Assembly: GCA_016715405.1 (NCBI GenBank)
Contig: JADKAE010000005.1
Coordinates: 173,687 to 237,686 of the forward strand
Direction of reading: 5' to 3'
From: Saprospiraceae bacterium
GTDB lineage: Bacteria; Bacteroidota; Bacteroidia; Chitinophagales; Saprospiraceae
Length of the DNA stretch: 64,000 nt
The notes below the pieces were generated by a model. That model saw only the letters and a program-made list of their open reading frames with translations, was not told the origin of the DNA and searched no databases. Shown piece by piece: positions 39,069 through 49,283 of the stretch; position 1 is the stretch's first letter; every line of letters starts with the position of its first letter. Both the position numbers and the translations under genes were made by a program.

Positions 39069-41528
39069 CTACTTCCTACTCTTCAGATCATCCAGATACC
39101 TGTTGAGTTCTATCTCGTCATAGATAAGCACCTCGCGGGCTTTCGAGCCGTCGCTGGGGCCCACGATGCCCATAGCTTCGAGTTGGTCCATGATGCGGCC
39201 GGCGCGGTTATAGCCCAGTTTGAGGCGGCGCTGGATCATAGAAGTAGAACCATGCTGGCTTGTCACGATCAGCCTGGCAGCGTCTTCAAACATATCGTCG
39301 AGGTCGGAGTAACGCAGGGGCACGGTGCCGGGGCCTTCGTCGTCGCCGTGAAATTCGGGCAAGAAGTAAGGCTCGGGATAACCGGGTTGGTCGTGGATAA
39401 AATTCACCACGCGTTCCACTTCGGGGGTATCGATAAAAGCGCCCTGGAGGCGCACCATATCGCCGCCGACCGACAAAAGCATATCGCCGCGGCCGATGAG
39501 CTGGTCGGCGCCGCCGGCGTCGAGAATCGTGCGCGAGTCCACCTTGGCGGTCACCTTATAGGCTATGCGCGCCGGGAAGTTTGCCTTGATCACGCCGGTA
39601 ATAATATTCACCGAAGGGCGCTGGGTAGCGATAACCAGGTGCATACCCACGGCGCGCGCCAATTGTGCGAGGCGCCCGATGGGCAATTCCACTTCTTTGC
39701 CGGCGGTCATGATCAGGTCGGCAAATTCGTCGATAATCAGCACGATAAAAGGCAGAAAGCGGTGGCCTTTCTGGGGGTTGAGCATGCGTTGCACAAACTT
39801 CTCGTTGTACTCGCGGATATTGCGCGCCGAAGCCTTTTTGAGCAGGTCGTAGCGGTTATCCATCTCGATGCAGAGCGAATTGAGCGTATGGATCACCTTG
39901 CTTGTTTCGGTCGTGATGGGTTCTTCCTGCCCGGGCAAAAACGCCAGGAAGTGGTTTTCCACCTTGCTATACGGGAAGAGCTCCACCTTTTTGGGGTCGA
40001 TGAGTACAAATTTGATTTGGGAGGGGTGTTTTTTATATAAAAGCGAAATCAGAATAGCGTTGATACCTACCGATTTGCCCTGTCCGGTAGCGCCGGCCAC
40101 CAGCAAGTGGGGCATTTTGGCGAGGTCGGCCACGAACACCTCGTTAGAAATCGTTTTACCCAGGGCGATGGGCAGGTCCATTTTAGCGCGTTTGAACTTG
40201 TCGGACATCAGCACCTCCTTCATCGACACCACCTGTTGATTGCGGTTGGGCACTTCGATGCCTATCGTGCCTTTGCCGGGAATGGGGGCGATGATGCGGA
40301 TGCCGAGGGCGGAAAGGCTCAGCGCAATATCGTCTTCGAGGTTTTTTATTTTAGAAATGCGCACACCGGGGGCGGGGATAATTTCGTAGAGGGTAACCGT
40401 GGGGCCTACCGTGGCGCGTATTTTTACGATTTCAATTTTATAAGTCAGCAGCGTTTCGACGATCTGGTCTTTGTTGGCTTCCAGTTCGGCGCGGTCCACT
40501 TCCACCTTTTGGTCGGAATAATCGGCGAGTAGTTGGAGAATGGGGTGTTCGTACGACGACAACTCGAGGGTTGGGTCGTAGGGTTCGCTATGGTCCACAT
40601 TTTCCTGTTGCACGTCCTCGAAAGAGTGACGGGGCAGTGGCGGTACGGCGGGGCCTGGTTCGGCGGCGGATTCGGCGGCGCCGGCTTCGATTTCGAGTTG
40701 GGTATCGCCGGGGCGGATGCCTGTGCGGGGCGTAGCCTTGTCGGGGTCGTTTTCGAGGTCAAAAGCCAGTTGTTCGGCGCGGGTCAGCGGGGTTTCGCGG
40801 CCTGCTGCCGAGGGGTCGAGGGCTTCCATTGGGTTGGCTTCGGGGAGCTCTTTTGTAGCAGAAGCAGCCGTTGCGGGGCGTTTGCGGCCACTCCAGCGGC
40901 CTTTGATGAGGTCGTCGAAATAGTCGCCCAGTTCTTCCAGTGCTTTTTGGGGCGTCAGTTCATTGAAATTGGGATTGCGGCGCCACACGATCAGTCCGGC
41001 CAGCATAAAAACAAACAGGATAATCTGTCCGGCAAGGCCGACAAAATTGCGCAGCCAGGCATTTACACCCTCTCCAAAAGCGCCGCCCCAGGGAAAATCG
41101 GCAGCTGGGCCGGCCAGGAATTCGAGGAATACCGAAAGGAATAACAGCCAGATGACCGCGTACCGCAGAGGGGGCACAAACTGGCTCAAGGGCTGGCGGC
41201 GAATGAGATTAATGCCAAAAAGCGTGAACAGGTACACAAAAATATAAGAAGGCAAGCCGAAGCCCCAGTAGAAAAACATATTGGACACGATAGCGCCCAA
41301 CCGGCCCAGCCAGTTGGCCATTTCCATGCCGCTTTCGAGTAAAAGCGCCCAGGAAAAACGCAACACGCGGTCCTGGTCGATCTTCCACGTAAACAGATAA
41401 GATGAAAAAGCGATAAAGAAATACAGCGCAAAAAAGATGCACAATACGCCCAATAACTTAGGAATACGTTCATCGTTGATACCGAGCTTGAGCGCCAGTT
41501 GCCCTTTCTTTTGGCCTTTTTTAGACAT
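39069..41528 (-). CDS. ftsK: DNA translocase FtsK
   Basis: 819 residues from ATG at 41526-41528 (MSKKGQKKGQLALKLG). Four to five transmembrane helices lie within residues 20-190, then a Pro/Ala/Glu-rich linker of about 150 residues. The motor domain has the Walker A GATGQGKSVG, Walker B VLIIDEFADLIM and VGMHLVIATQRPSVNIITG. The C-terminal winged-helix gamma domain (QRRLKLGYNRAGRIMDQLE) reads KOPS-type polar sequences. It pumps chromosomal DNA at the septum and activates dimer resolution. It reads with no frameshift. The linker is short compared with E. coli FtsK, as usual in this phylum. Confidence 0.96.
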   Translation of the reverse strand: MSKKGQKKGQLALKLGINDERIPKLLGVLCIFFALYFFIAFSSYLFTWKIDQDRVLRFSWALLLESGMEMANWLGRLGAIVSNMFFYWGFGLPSYIFVYLFTLFGINLIRRQPLSQFVPPLRYAVIWLLFLSVFLEFLAGPAADFPWGGAFGEGVNAWLRNFVGLAGQIILFVFMLAGLIVWRRNPNFNELTPQKALEELGDYFDDLIKGRWSGRKRPATAASATKELPEANPMEALDPSAAGRETPLTRAEQLAFDLENDPDKATPRTGIRPGDTQLEIEAGAAESAAEPGPAVPPLPRHSFEDVQQENVDHSEPYDPTLELSSYEHPILQLLADYSDQKVEVDRAELEANKDQIVETLLTYKIEIVKIRATVGPTVTLYEIIPAPGVRISKIKNLEDDIALSLSALGIRIIAPIPGKGTIGIEVPNRNQQVVSMKEVLMSDKFKRAKMDLPIALGKTISNEVFVADLAKMPHLLVAGATGQGKSVGINAILISLLYKKHPSQIKFVLIDPKKVELFPYSKVENHFLAFLPGQEEPITTETSKVIHTLNSLCIEMDNRYDLLKKASARNIREYNEKFVQRMLNPQKGHRFLPFIVLIIDEFADLIMTAGKEVELPIGRLAQLARAVGMHLVIATQRPSVNIITGVIKANFPARIAYKVTAKVDSRTILDAGGADQLIGRGDMLLSVGGDMVRLQGAFIDTPEVERVVNFIHDQPGYPEPYFLPEFHGDDEGPGTVPLRYSDLDDMFEDAARLIVTSQHGSTSMIQRRLKLGYNRAGRIMDQLEAMGIVGPSDGSKAREVLIYDEIELNRYLDDLKSRK

Positions 41529-41554
41529 ATTGTTCCTCGAGGCTTGTATACCGG

Positions 41555-41562
41555 CAAAAATA
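41555..41562 (-). promoter_or_regulatory. -7 promoter box of ftsK
   Basis: Minus-strand TATTTTTG, 27 nt before the ftsK ATG, matches TAnnTTTG. No clear -33 box. Confidence 0.4.
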
Positions 41563-41699
41563 GACACAATTAATGGTTTTATCGAACTTTATGCACAGTA
41601 AGTCTTTTCTTGCAGCTTTCTCAAGCTGGAAAGCCTTGATTTAAAGCTGATAAAACAACTATTCCCTCCTATTTTAATACGAACAGACAATTTTGTACT

Positions 41700-41707
41700 T
41701 AATTTTG
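41700..41707 (+). promoter_or_regulatory. -7 promoter box of the JmjC-like gene
   Basis: TAATTTTG matches TAnnTTTG, 65 nt before the ATG at 41773. The upstream TTTTA at the -33 position is weak. Confidence 0.4.
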
Positions 41708-41772
41708 CATCCTAATTTTTCAACCGTTTTATTAGGCATGGCAGCTTTTTAAGAACGCAAAATCAGGCAACT

Positions 41773-42627
41773 ATGCTACCTCTACAACCAATAGATCGCA
41801 AGACAGGACTGACAAGAGAAGAATTTACCCAATCATACCTGGAACCAAGAAAGCCGGTGGTTTTCACTGATCTGACCAGTAATTGGCCCGCAAAGGAGAA
41901 GTGGACCATAGATTTTTTTAAGTCCCAATACGGGGATTTAAAAGTACCCCTATACTCTGCCAACTATTCCAAACCGGGAAAAGGTTATATGACGCCCGAC
42001 CGCATGTTGCCATTGAAAGAGTATTTGGAAATATTGGAAAGCGGGCCCACCGACCTGCGCATGTTTTTGTTTAATATTTTTAAACATGCCCCCGAGTTGT
42101 GCGACGATTTTTCCATACCCACGATCACCGATGGCTTTATTCGCGATTTTCCCTTTATGTTTTTTGGCGGACAGGGCTCCAGGGTGGCCCTTCACTACGA
42201 TATCGACTTGTCGCATGTGTTCCTCAATCAATTCCACGGCCGCAAGCGGGTGGTGTTGTTTTCACCTGATCAGTCGCGAAATCTTTACCAACACCCCTTC
42301 ACGGTAGCCAGTTATATTGATGTCAATAACCCCGACTACGACAGATACCCCGCCCTGCGCCATGTACAGGGCTACGAATGCATGTTGCATCCCGGCGAAA
42401 CGTTATTTATGCCGAGTGGATTCTGGCATTATATTGAATATACCGACGGGGGATACTCTATATCGTTGCGCGCCAACGAATCCTATGTACGCAGGGCGAA
42501 AGGCCTGTGGAATATTGCCCGCCACTATGTAGTAGATAAGGGCATGAACAAAGTAATGGGGGATAACTGGCGCCGCATCAAGGAAGACCTGGCCCATCGC
42601 CGGGCCGAGGAAGTGTTGGCTATTTGA
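41773..42627 (+). CDS. Cupin-like JmjC-type Fe(II)/2-oxoglutarate hydroxylase
   Basis: 284 residues. The double-stranded beta-helix core has the metal triad H141-x-D143 in ALHYDIDLSHVF and H219 in MPSGFWHYIEY. FVFTD-like PRKPVVFTDLTSNWPA at residues 25-40 is the classic JmjC/cupin_8 entry motif, and GRKRVVLFSPDQ fits the 2-oxoglutarate-facing strand. It probably hydroxylates a protein or small-molecule substrate in the cytosol. It is followed 21 bp later by an HTTM-like membrane protein gene, so the two may share a modification pathway (inference). Confidence 0.85.
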   Translation: MLPLQPIDRKTGLTREEFTQSYLEPRKPVVFTDLTSNWPAKEKWTIDFFKSQYGDLKVPLYSANYSKPGKGYMTPDRMLPLKEYLEILESGPTDLRMFLFNIFKHAPELCDDFSIPTITDGFIRDFPFMFFGGQGSRVALHYDIDLSHVFLNQFHGRKRVVLFSPDQSRNLYQHPFTVASYIDVNNPDYDRYPALRHVQGYECMLHPGETLFMPSGFWHYIEYTDGGYSISLRANESYVRRAKGLWNIARHYVVDKGMNKVMGDNWRRIKEDLAHRRAEEVLAI

Positions 42628-42648
42628 ACGCCTAATTAACCCATATTT

Positions 42649-43827
42649 ATGTCCCATGTAGCGCTTATCCGAAAAATTTGCTGTGCCGGCTTGCTGGTAG
42701 GCGCAGGTTTGTCATTGACCTTGTGGTCTAACCAAAGGTTATTTCCCATGGCGCCCGTTTTTCCGGGGTTGCCGGTATTGCCTGCTCCCTTGGACTGGTT
42801 TTTGCTCGCCCTGCTTGCTATCGCCTTGCTCGCCTGCCTGGCCATTCCCGATCGCCGGGCGGTTATGGTAGTGCTGGCCTCATTGGCTGTTATGCTTGTG
42901 CAGGATCAAATGCGCTGGCAACCCTGGGTATACACCTATGTACTTTTGCTAATCCCTTTTGCCTGGAAAATCCCGGCGCCCAAACCCGGCAAAAAGAAGC
43001 CGGCGCCAGTCGATCTCGTTCACCCTTATATACCTTACGTTCAGATTTTTCTCGTGGGGCTCTACTTTTGGGGAGGTTTGCATAAACTCAATGCCAATTT
43101 CGGGGAGGTGATCTACCCTCTGTTTGTAAAGGCGCTGCTCAAATTGCCCGATGGGCACTGGATGTACCAGGCTAAGGTGTTTAGTTATTTTATTCCCGTT
43201 ACAGAAATCATCGTAGGTATTGGGTTGTTAATTCCCCGCTTGCGCAAATTAGCGGCCATAGGCGCTATTGTTACCCACGTGATTATCATTTTATACCTTA
43301 GTCCTTTAGGCTCAAACGACAACCATATCGTCTTACCCTGGAATTTAGCCATGATCGCCGTGGTGTATTTTTCCAGCTTCAATTATAAAAACAAACTGGT
43401 ACTGTGGCGGCCCCAGGCCGATCACTGGCGGTGGCTTACCATAGGGCTTGCCGTGTTGGTGTGGTTGATGCCGGCGCTCAATCTCCGTGGCAAATGGGAT
43501 ACTTATCTGTCTTTTAACCTCTACTCCGGAAATATCAACCACATGTACGTGGCGGTGAAAAATGGGTCTATTGGTAAAATAGACAAACGGTTGTCCAACT
43601 ATTTCGCTGCCCAAAATATCATCGACGACGGCAAAGTGATTGACGTATCAGACTGGTCTTTTAACGAGCTCAATGTGCCCGTGTATCCCGAAAAAAGGGT
43701 CTTTCGAGCTATCTCCCGCTATTTCTGTGAATTGGATATCCCTGTCGATGATCTTATGTTTGTGGAATACCAACCCCCGCTTACTCCCGGTAAATACAGG
43801 ACGTATACTTGTGAGGTGACAAGGTGA
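42649..43827 (+). CDS. HTTM/DoxX-like polytopic membrane protein
   Basis: 392 residues with about nine transmembrane helices in the first 270 residues and a C-terminal soluble domain (from FNLYSGNINHMYVAVKNGS to EYQPPLTPGKYRTYTC). The helix FLVGLYFWGGLHKLN resembles the FYGGLAKLN helix of the HTTM protein at 62634, suggesting the same superfamily (the membrane domain of vitamin-K-dependent carboxylase relatives). No catalytic residue can be assigned. Probably co-transcribed with the JmjC-like gene 21 bp upstream. Confidence 0.7.
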   Translation: MSHVALIRKICCAGLLVGAGLSLTLWSNQRLFPMAPVFPGLPVLPAPLDWFLLALLAIALLACLAIPDRRAVMVVLASLAVMLVQDQMRWQPWVYTYVLLLIPFAWKIPAPKPGKKKPAPVDLVHPYIPYVQIFLVGLYFWGGLHKLNANFGEVIYPLFVKALLKLPDGHWMYQAKVFSYFIPVTEIIVGIGLLIPRLRKLAAIGAIVTHVIIILYLSPLGSNDNHIVLPWNLAMIAVVYFSSFNYKNKLVLWRPQADHWRWLTIGLAVLVWLMPALNLRGKWDTYLSFNLYSGNINHMYVAVKNGSIGKIDKRLSNYFAAQNIIDDGKVIDVSDWSFNELNVPVYPEKRVFRAISRYFCELDIPVDDLMFVEYQPPLTPGKYRTYTCEVTR

Positions 43828-43885
43828 CAAGGTGACGCGTCTTTATATCACACCCTCTCACACTCCCGTCCTCTCACACTCCCAA

Positions 43886-45753
43886 TCAGGCCAGTTCGGC
43901 CAGGTTTTTGGCAAAACCGCCCACGCCTGCGTCTTTCATGCGTTTTTGCAAGTTTAATGCGTCGGCTTGTGAGGCAAAGGCGCCCACGACGACCTTGTAG
44001 ACGGTTTTTCCATTGAGTTCGTTGATATTGACAATCACGGCTTCGCCAAATTGGCGTTGCAGTCGTTCGGCCTGGATCAGCACATTGCCGTAATCGTAGA
44101 AAGCTCCGATCTGCACGCCCCAGCCCTGTGGGTTTTGGCGTTTTACGTCGAAGCGAAACAGGCCTTTACCGGCGCTTACCGTTTGGGGTATCTCTACTAC
44201 GGGGGCGGCGCCATCTTTGCGGCGCAGGGCTTCTGCCACGGCTTTGTCGGCATTGATTCTACCGTAGCCGAAGCGCAGCGAGTGGCCGTTGGTGTATTCC
44301 GACGGGTCGCCGATTTTGTCGGCGGTTTTTTGCAGAATTTCTTTCACCTCGCTCGCCTTCAGGTCGGGGTTGGCCGACAGGATGAGGGCGCAAATGCCTG
44401 CCACGAGGGGCGTAGCGCTCGAAGTGCCGCCAAAGTGTTTATAGTATTGCCCGCGCGAGCGGCCGTCGCGCCAGAATTTGTAGTTGCCAGATTCTCCACT
44501 GAGGCCCTCGTCCCACCAGGCGCGCGCTGCCAGAATTGGCCAGTCGCCGTTGGAAGGCGCACACACCCACACTTCGCGGCCTCGGTTGGCATAACTCGCG
44601 TGCTGATCCTGGCTGGTGCTGGCCGACACGGCGATCACGTCGGGGTGGGCGGCGTAATAGTTTACGTATTCGAGGTCTTCATTGCCGGCGGCAAAAACGA
44701 TCACGCAGCCCTTGCCGTTGCGGCCCTGGCGGGCGGCGCGGGCTATGGCTTCTTCCTTGAGCGTATTGAGCCGGAACGTGGGGTCGGTAGTGCCCCAGGA
44801 GCAGGAGATCACATCTGCGCCGTTTTTTATACAATAATCAAACATCTGTTCGGTAGCGCGGTCACTAAAAGAAGTGCCGTTGAGCGGCATAAACCGGGAA
44901 TTGGGCGACGAGCCCACGATGCCGGCGCCGTTGGAGGCTGCCAACGCTACACTGGCGCAAGGCGTGCCGTGGGTAAATCGGGTATCGCCCTGGGGTAATT
45001 CCGTAGATTGGCTCCACAGGTCGTAGGGTTTCACCACCTTTTGCCTCAAATCGGGGTGGGTGATATCGAAGCCATTATCGATAACGGCAATGGCGATCGA
45101 GGAAGAGCCCATGTTGCCCAGGCGTTTCCAGGCGTCTACCACTTTGGCGTCGGCGCCTTTTTTGAGGCGGTAGTTGGTATCGGCTACAAAGCCGTTGTTG
45201 AGCAGGTGCCATTCGTGGCCGAGCAGGTCGTCGGTAGGCGATATAAATTCGTATTCGGTGAGAGGCGTATCGATGTCGGGTTCGGCCAATTTGACCAGCG
45301 ATACCTGCTGCAGGGCCATCGCCACCTTAAATGGATTGGGCGAGGCGGGCGTTACGCTGGCGATAACCCGGTCGGGCGCGCGACGTTCTACGAGTTGCAG
45401 GCTGTATTCCTGCAGCACAATGCGCTGTTCGTCTTCGCTAACCCCGGCCGCAAAACGATATAAATCTCGCCGGTGGCTACCAGCGGGCGGTTGCTGCCTT
45501 CGGCATAATAGACGTGGGTGCCCACTTCCACCTCATCGCGGCTCCTCACCTCGTCGAGCTTGTCGTCTACGGTGGTCCCTTCCGTATTGAGTTTTACGAT
45601 ATTAAAGCCCCCCAGATTTGTGAGGACTTCTTTCTCTTTGTAGTCGGCCTGTTCGTCGGCTTCGCGCGTTTCCGTTGTTTTTAAGCCTACCAGCGATTGG
45701 CTTTTCCGGAGGGTAATTTCGCCCTTACCGCTTTGAAAGGTTAATTTGCTCAT
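43886..45753 (-). CDS. Subtilisin-like S8 peptidase with SPOR domain, no signal peptide (one frameshift)
   Basis: About 622 residues. The N-terminal part (MSKLTFQSGKGEITLRKSQS) lacks a signal peptide and carries a prodomain-like region. The catalytic triad is clear: Asp in IAVIDNGFDITHPDL, His in THGTPCASVA and Ser in FGGTSSATPLVAG, with oxyanion Asn in FAAGNEDLEY. A C-terminal SPOR-like peptidoglycan-binding domain (about the last 80 residues, GWGVQIGAFYDYGN onward) ends the protein. The frame shifts near 45420. A SPOR domain normally acts in the periplasm, so the missing signal is odd; a non-classical export route or cytosolic role are alternatives. Confidence 0.87.
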
Positions 45754-45886
45754 AATCAGGTGTAGTGGTGATGGTCAAAATTGCGAAAAAAAACAGGAAT
45801 TAAATCAAATATGCTATTTCAAATGAATCAAATGCATCTAATTTTAGGATTAAAGCGTTTATAAACTTATTAACGACAATACGACC

Positions 45887-46345
45887 ATGCGCTATTCATT
45901 CCTTGCCATCGCACTGATTTTCTTTTTTTCGACCGCCTTCGCCCAGTCCAAACAAATCCAGCATCACTCCTTTGAAGTGGCGCCGCAGGTGACCACCATC
46001 AAGGTGGACGTAGTGGGCAACTACGTAGAGGTGAACAACTGGCCGGGCAACCTGCTCATGGTAGAAATCAAAGCGGAATTGCACGGCGCCAACGACGATA
46101 TTCTCAACCACCTGTTTGAATCGGGCCGCTACCTGGTAGAGGCCGAAGCCCAAGGCGATACGGAAATATTGGTTTACACCAAACAAAAAGATCGCAAACC
46201 CCTGAAAACCAAAAAACGCGATTGCATCGAACGCGTTCACTACCGCGTATTTATTCCCGATAGTTTTACCAAAGTCAACAACAACCTGTGGACCCGCGAG
46301 GTAGAAGCCGAAGTGCCCGCTCCTTCGGAGGAGAAGGGGAATTGA
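45887..46345 (+). CDS. Hypothetical secreted protein
   Basis: 152 residues. The signal peptide MRYSFLAIALIFFFSTAFAQ is followed by a beta-rich domain (VTTIKVDVVGNYVEVNNWPG, NLLMVEIKAELHGAND, LVEAEAQGDTEILVYTKQ). This resembles the adhesin-like repeat fold of DUF4097-type periplasmic proteins, but no clear family can be named. It is divergent from the subtilisin gene. A short GC-rich artefact-like stretch follows the stop. Confidence 0.65.
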   Translation: MRYSFLAIALIFFFSTAFAQSKQIQHHSFEVAPQVTTIKVDVVGNYVEVNNWPGNLLMVEIKAELHGANDDILNHLFESGRYLVEAEAQGDTEILVYTKQKDRKPLKTKKRDCIERVHYRVFIPDSFTKVNNNLWTREVEAEVPAPSEEKGN

Positions 46346-46505
46346 GGGTCCCCGCCGACAGGGCGCCGGGGGAAAGAAGGGGGCGCGGGGGGGGGGGGGG
46401 GGGGCAAAAAAAAAAGAGGGAAGAAAAGGGAGGGCGCGGGGCGGGGGTTAGGAGTCAGGGCTTAGGTGTCAGGGCTTAGCGCTAGGCCCTGAGCCCTGAC
46501 TGCTA
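46346..46505. other. Homopolymer artefact and palindromic repeat
   Basis: A run of 18 G (46387-46404) followed by C and 10 A (46406-46415), within purine-rich DNA unlike the rest of the window, suggests a poorly resolved consensus. From 46443 CAGGGCTTAG words pair with CCCTGAGCCCTGACTGCTAA (46484-46503), a palindrome related to that at 17280-17333. No gene. Confidence 0.6.
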
Positions 46506-46532
46506 ACTGCTGATACTCAATAACCTGATCTC

Positions 46533-47768
46533 ATGTTCAAACTGATTCGCATTTCGACATCGATGGCCTTTCGCACGCTGGGAGCCAACCCGCTGCATAC
46601 TTTGCTTTCCACCCTCGGCATCGTAATCGGGGTAGGCGCCCTGGTGGCCATCCTGGCCCTCGGCGACGGCATGGAAAAATACGGCCGCGAGCAAATCTCG
46701 GGCACCACCGACTTGCAAGCCCTGGAGGTTATCTCCAAAACCAAAGACAAGATAGACGGGGTGTGGATCGCCCGCGAAGAAGTAGAGATATTGACGCCCG
46801 AAAAGGCTGATATGTTAGCTAAAAGCCTCGGGCCTGTCGTGGAGCAATACGGCCTCCACACCACCGTAAGCGGCATGGTTGCATTGGCGGGCGACACGGC
46901 CCAACGCCCGGCCCTGCTCAGCGGAGCCACTAATTTCGACCTGAAAAACAAACTCGAAGTAGCCCACGGCCGGCTTTTTCGAGCTGAGGAAGTCAGCCGT
47001 GGCGATTCGGTGGCAATCCTGTCGTACTCCCTGGCCGAAAAGCTGGCCAAAGCCGACAAACCGCAGTCTGTGTTGAACCGGCGCCTGCAATTCCGACAGC
47101 ACACCTTTACCATCGTGGGTATTCTGCCTTCTTCTGAACAGATGGAATCACCCCGCGTATTGGTCCCCCTTTCGTTTATCGATGGCGACTTGCTCAAAGA
47201 ACACCCGCCCACGCTGGCCCTGCTCACCAACGACGTAGAGCAGGTACCTGCCGTCAAAACCAACACAGAGCGATGGCTCGACGCCAATACCGCCGGCGGC
47301 AAAGCCGCTTTTGATATCTACACCAACGACTTCCGGGTAGAGCAGGTGAGAAAAGGCATCCGGGTATTCAAAGTCGTGATGGGCCTTATCACCAGCATTG
47401 CCATCGTAGTGGGCGGCATCGGCGTGATGAACGTGCTGCTCATGTCAATCACCGAGCGCACCCGCGAGATCGGCATTCGCAAGGCGATTGGCGCCCGGCG
47501 CACCGATATAGGGGTGCAATTCCTGGCAGAGGCGATGGTGATCTCCGTTGTCGGCAGTCTGCTGGGTTTTGGACTGGGCATGCTAACCGTAAATATCGCC
47601 ATACCCATCGTGCGCATGACAACCGGCGTGCCTTTTTTCGCCGCTTTTAACCCACAATCGCTGGTTATTGTGGTGCTGGTGGCCATTGTTATCGGTATCG
47701 TTTTCGGCTCTTACCCGGCCTGGAAAGCCGCCAAGCTGACGCCGGTGGAGGCGATTAGGAGGGAGTGA
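46533..47768 (+). CDS. MacB-type ABC transporter permease
   Basis: 411 residues. The N-terminal TM (LHTLLSTLGIVIGVGALVAI) is followed by a large periplasmic MacB core domain (about 45-270), then three C-terminal TM helices with the coupling motif RTREIGIRKAIGARRTDI. This is the MacB/FtsX fold used for lipoprotein release, efflux or protein secretion. The expected ATP-binding partner is not adjacent on either side, so it must work with an ATPase encoded elsewhere. The substrate is unknown. Reads with no frameshift. Confidence 0.9.
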   Translation: MFKLIRISTSMAFRTLGANPLHTLLSTLGIVIGVGALVAILALGDGMEKYGREQISGTTDLQALEVISKTKDKIDGVWIAREEVEILTPEKADMLAKSLGPVVEQYGLHTTVSGMVALAGDTAQRPALLSGATNFDLKNKLEVAHGRLFRAEEVSRGDSVAILSYSLAEKLAKADKPQSVLNRRLQFRQHTFTIVGILPSSEQMESPRVLVPLSFIDGDLLKEHPPTLALLTNDVEQVPAVKTNTERWLDANTAGGKAAFDIYTNDFRVEQVRKGIRVFKVVMGLITSIAIVVGGIGVMNVLLMSITERTREIGIRKAIGARRTDIGVQFLAEAMVISVVGSLLGFGLGMLTVNIAIPIVRMTTGVPFFAAFNPQSLVIVVLVAIVIGIVFGSYPAWKAAKLTPVEAIRRE

Positions 47769-47866
47769 CTGTGGGACTGTAGGACGGTAAGACTAGGCGA
47801 TTAAAGTCGCACAGTCGTACTGCCTGCTTTAGCTGCCAAAAACCGGGTTAAGAGTCGCCTTTTCCG

Positions 47867-47874
47867 TATGTTTG
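47867..47874 (+). promoter_or_regulatory. -7 promoter box of the PLP decarboxylase gene
   Basis: TATGTTTG matches TAnnTTTG and lies 22 nt before the ATG at 47897. No clear -33 box. Confidence 0.4.
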
Positions 47875-47896
47875 TGCAACAGACAAACAGCCCAAC

Positions 47897-49233
47897 ATGC
47901 TACTGGAACGACAATCGCTGGCCCTGCTGGAAAAAGCACTTCGCGAATTGGAAGCCGGCTTTGAATTGCCCGCGCTTTCGCACGATTACCCTTACGAGGA
48001 AATGGAAAAAGTGCTGCTGGCCGTGGCGCAGCGGATGCGCGACAACTACCCGTATTTCCACCCCTTGTATGCCGGACAAATGCTGAAGCCGCCGCACCCC
48101 TGGCCCGCGCCGCCTATATGCTGGCTATGTGGATAAATCCCAACAACCACGCCTTAGATGGCGGCCGCGCCAGCTCGGCGATGGAAAAAGAAGTAGTGTG
48201 CGACCTGGCGGCTATGTTCGGCTGGGACACACACCTGGGCCACCTCACCGGCGGCGGTACCATGGCCAATCTGGAGGCCTTGTGGGTATCGGGGCAATTG
48301 CAGCCCGGGAAGTTCGTCGTCGCCTCCGAATTTGCACACTACACCCATCAGCGCATTTCGGGCGTATTGCAACTGCCCTTTCGGAAAGTAGTGGGCAATG
48401 CCCGGGGCGAGATGGACCTCGTTGCGCTTGAGTTGCTTCTCGAAGAAGGACAGGTAGGCACCGTGGTCGTCACGCTGGGCGCTACGGGTACCGGCGCTAT
48501 TGACCCGCTGGCCGACGTGCTCCAACTACAAAAACGCTACGGTTTTCGCACCCACGTCGACGCGGCGTATGGGGGGTATTTCGGATTAGCCGACAACCTC
48601 ACGCCCGAAGCCCGCCGGCATTTCGACAGCGTCTCGCAGGCCGACAGCATCGTAATAGATCCCCACAAACACGGCTTACAGCCCTACGGTTGTGGTTGTG
48701 TGTTATTCAAAGACCCGGCGGTGAGCAAATTTTACCTGCACGACTCGCCGTACACTTACTACAGCTCAAGCGATATTCATTTGGGTGAAATAAGCCTGGA
48801 ATGCTCGCGCCCCGGCGCGGCCGCCGTGGGGCTTTGGGCCACCCACCAATTGCTGCCGCCGGTAAAAGGCGGAGTTTTTGCCGGCGATAAAAGCGCTTGC
48901 CGCGCCGCCGCGCTGGAACTCTACGACCGGCTAAAAGCCGACCCCCGCTTCCTGGTTTTCCTCGAGCCCCAACTTGATATCGTAATCTGGGCGCTGCCGG
49001 GAACAAGCACCTCAGAAATGTCGGCCAAAGCCAACCTGTATTTCCACGAGGCTGAAGACCGGCATTTGTATTTGTCGCTGTTTAAATACCCGGCGCGGCA
49101 CTTGGCGCAAATGGGGATCGATGTTACTGTCGACAGCGAATACGTGACCTGCCTGCGTTCCTGCCTAATGAAACCGGAACACGGGTCTTGGATCGACAAG
49201 ATTTGGGAGAAACTTGTCGAAGGTGTATCTTAA
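47897..49233 (+). CDS. Group II PLP-dependent amino-acid decarboxylase (one frameshift)
   Basis: About 445 residues. The PLP Lys lies in VIDPHKHGLQPYGC; HLTGGGTMANLEAL is the cofactor phosphate loop and THVDAAYGGYFGL holds the Asp that contacts the PLP ring nitrogen. NPNNHALDGGRASS belongs to the substrate-side loop. The frame shifts near 48098, where one C appears to be missing (PPHP then LARAAYMLAMW). The family covers aspartate, glutamate, tyrosine and aromatic amino-acid decarboxylases; the substrate cannot be decided here. It follows the MacB-type gene after 128 bp with its own -7 box. Confidence 0.9.
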
Positions 49234-49283
49234 TTGTGTTTGATCCGTAATATATTGTGCAAAATGTTTTTAATCACAGCACG

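Noticed and set aside
44051..44998. 315-codon plus-strand frame opposite the subtilisin gene
   Set aside because: Antisense to the conserved triad region; composition is that of a mirrored gene.
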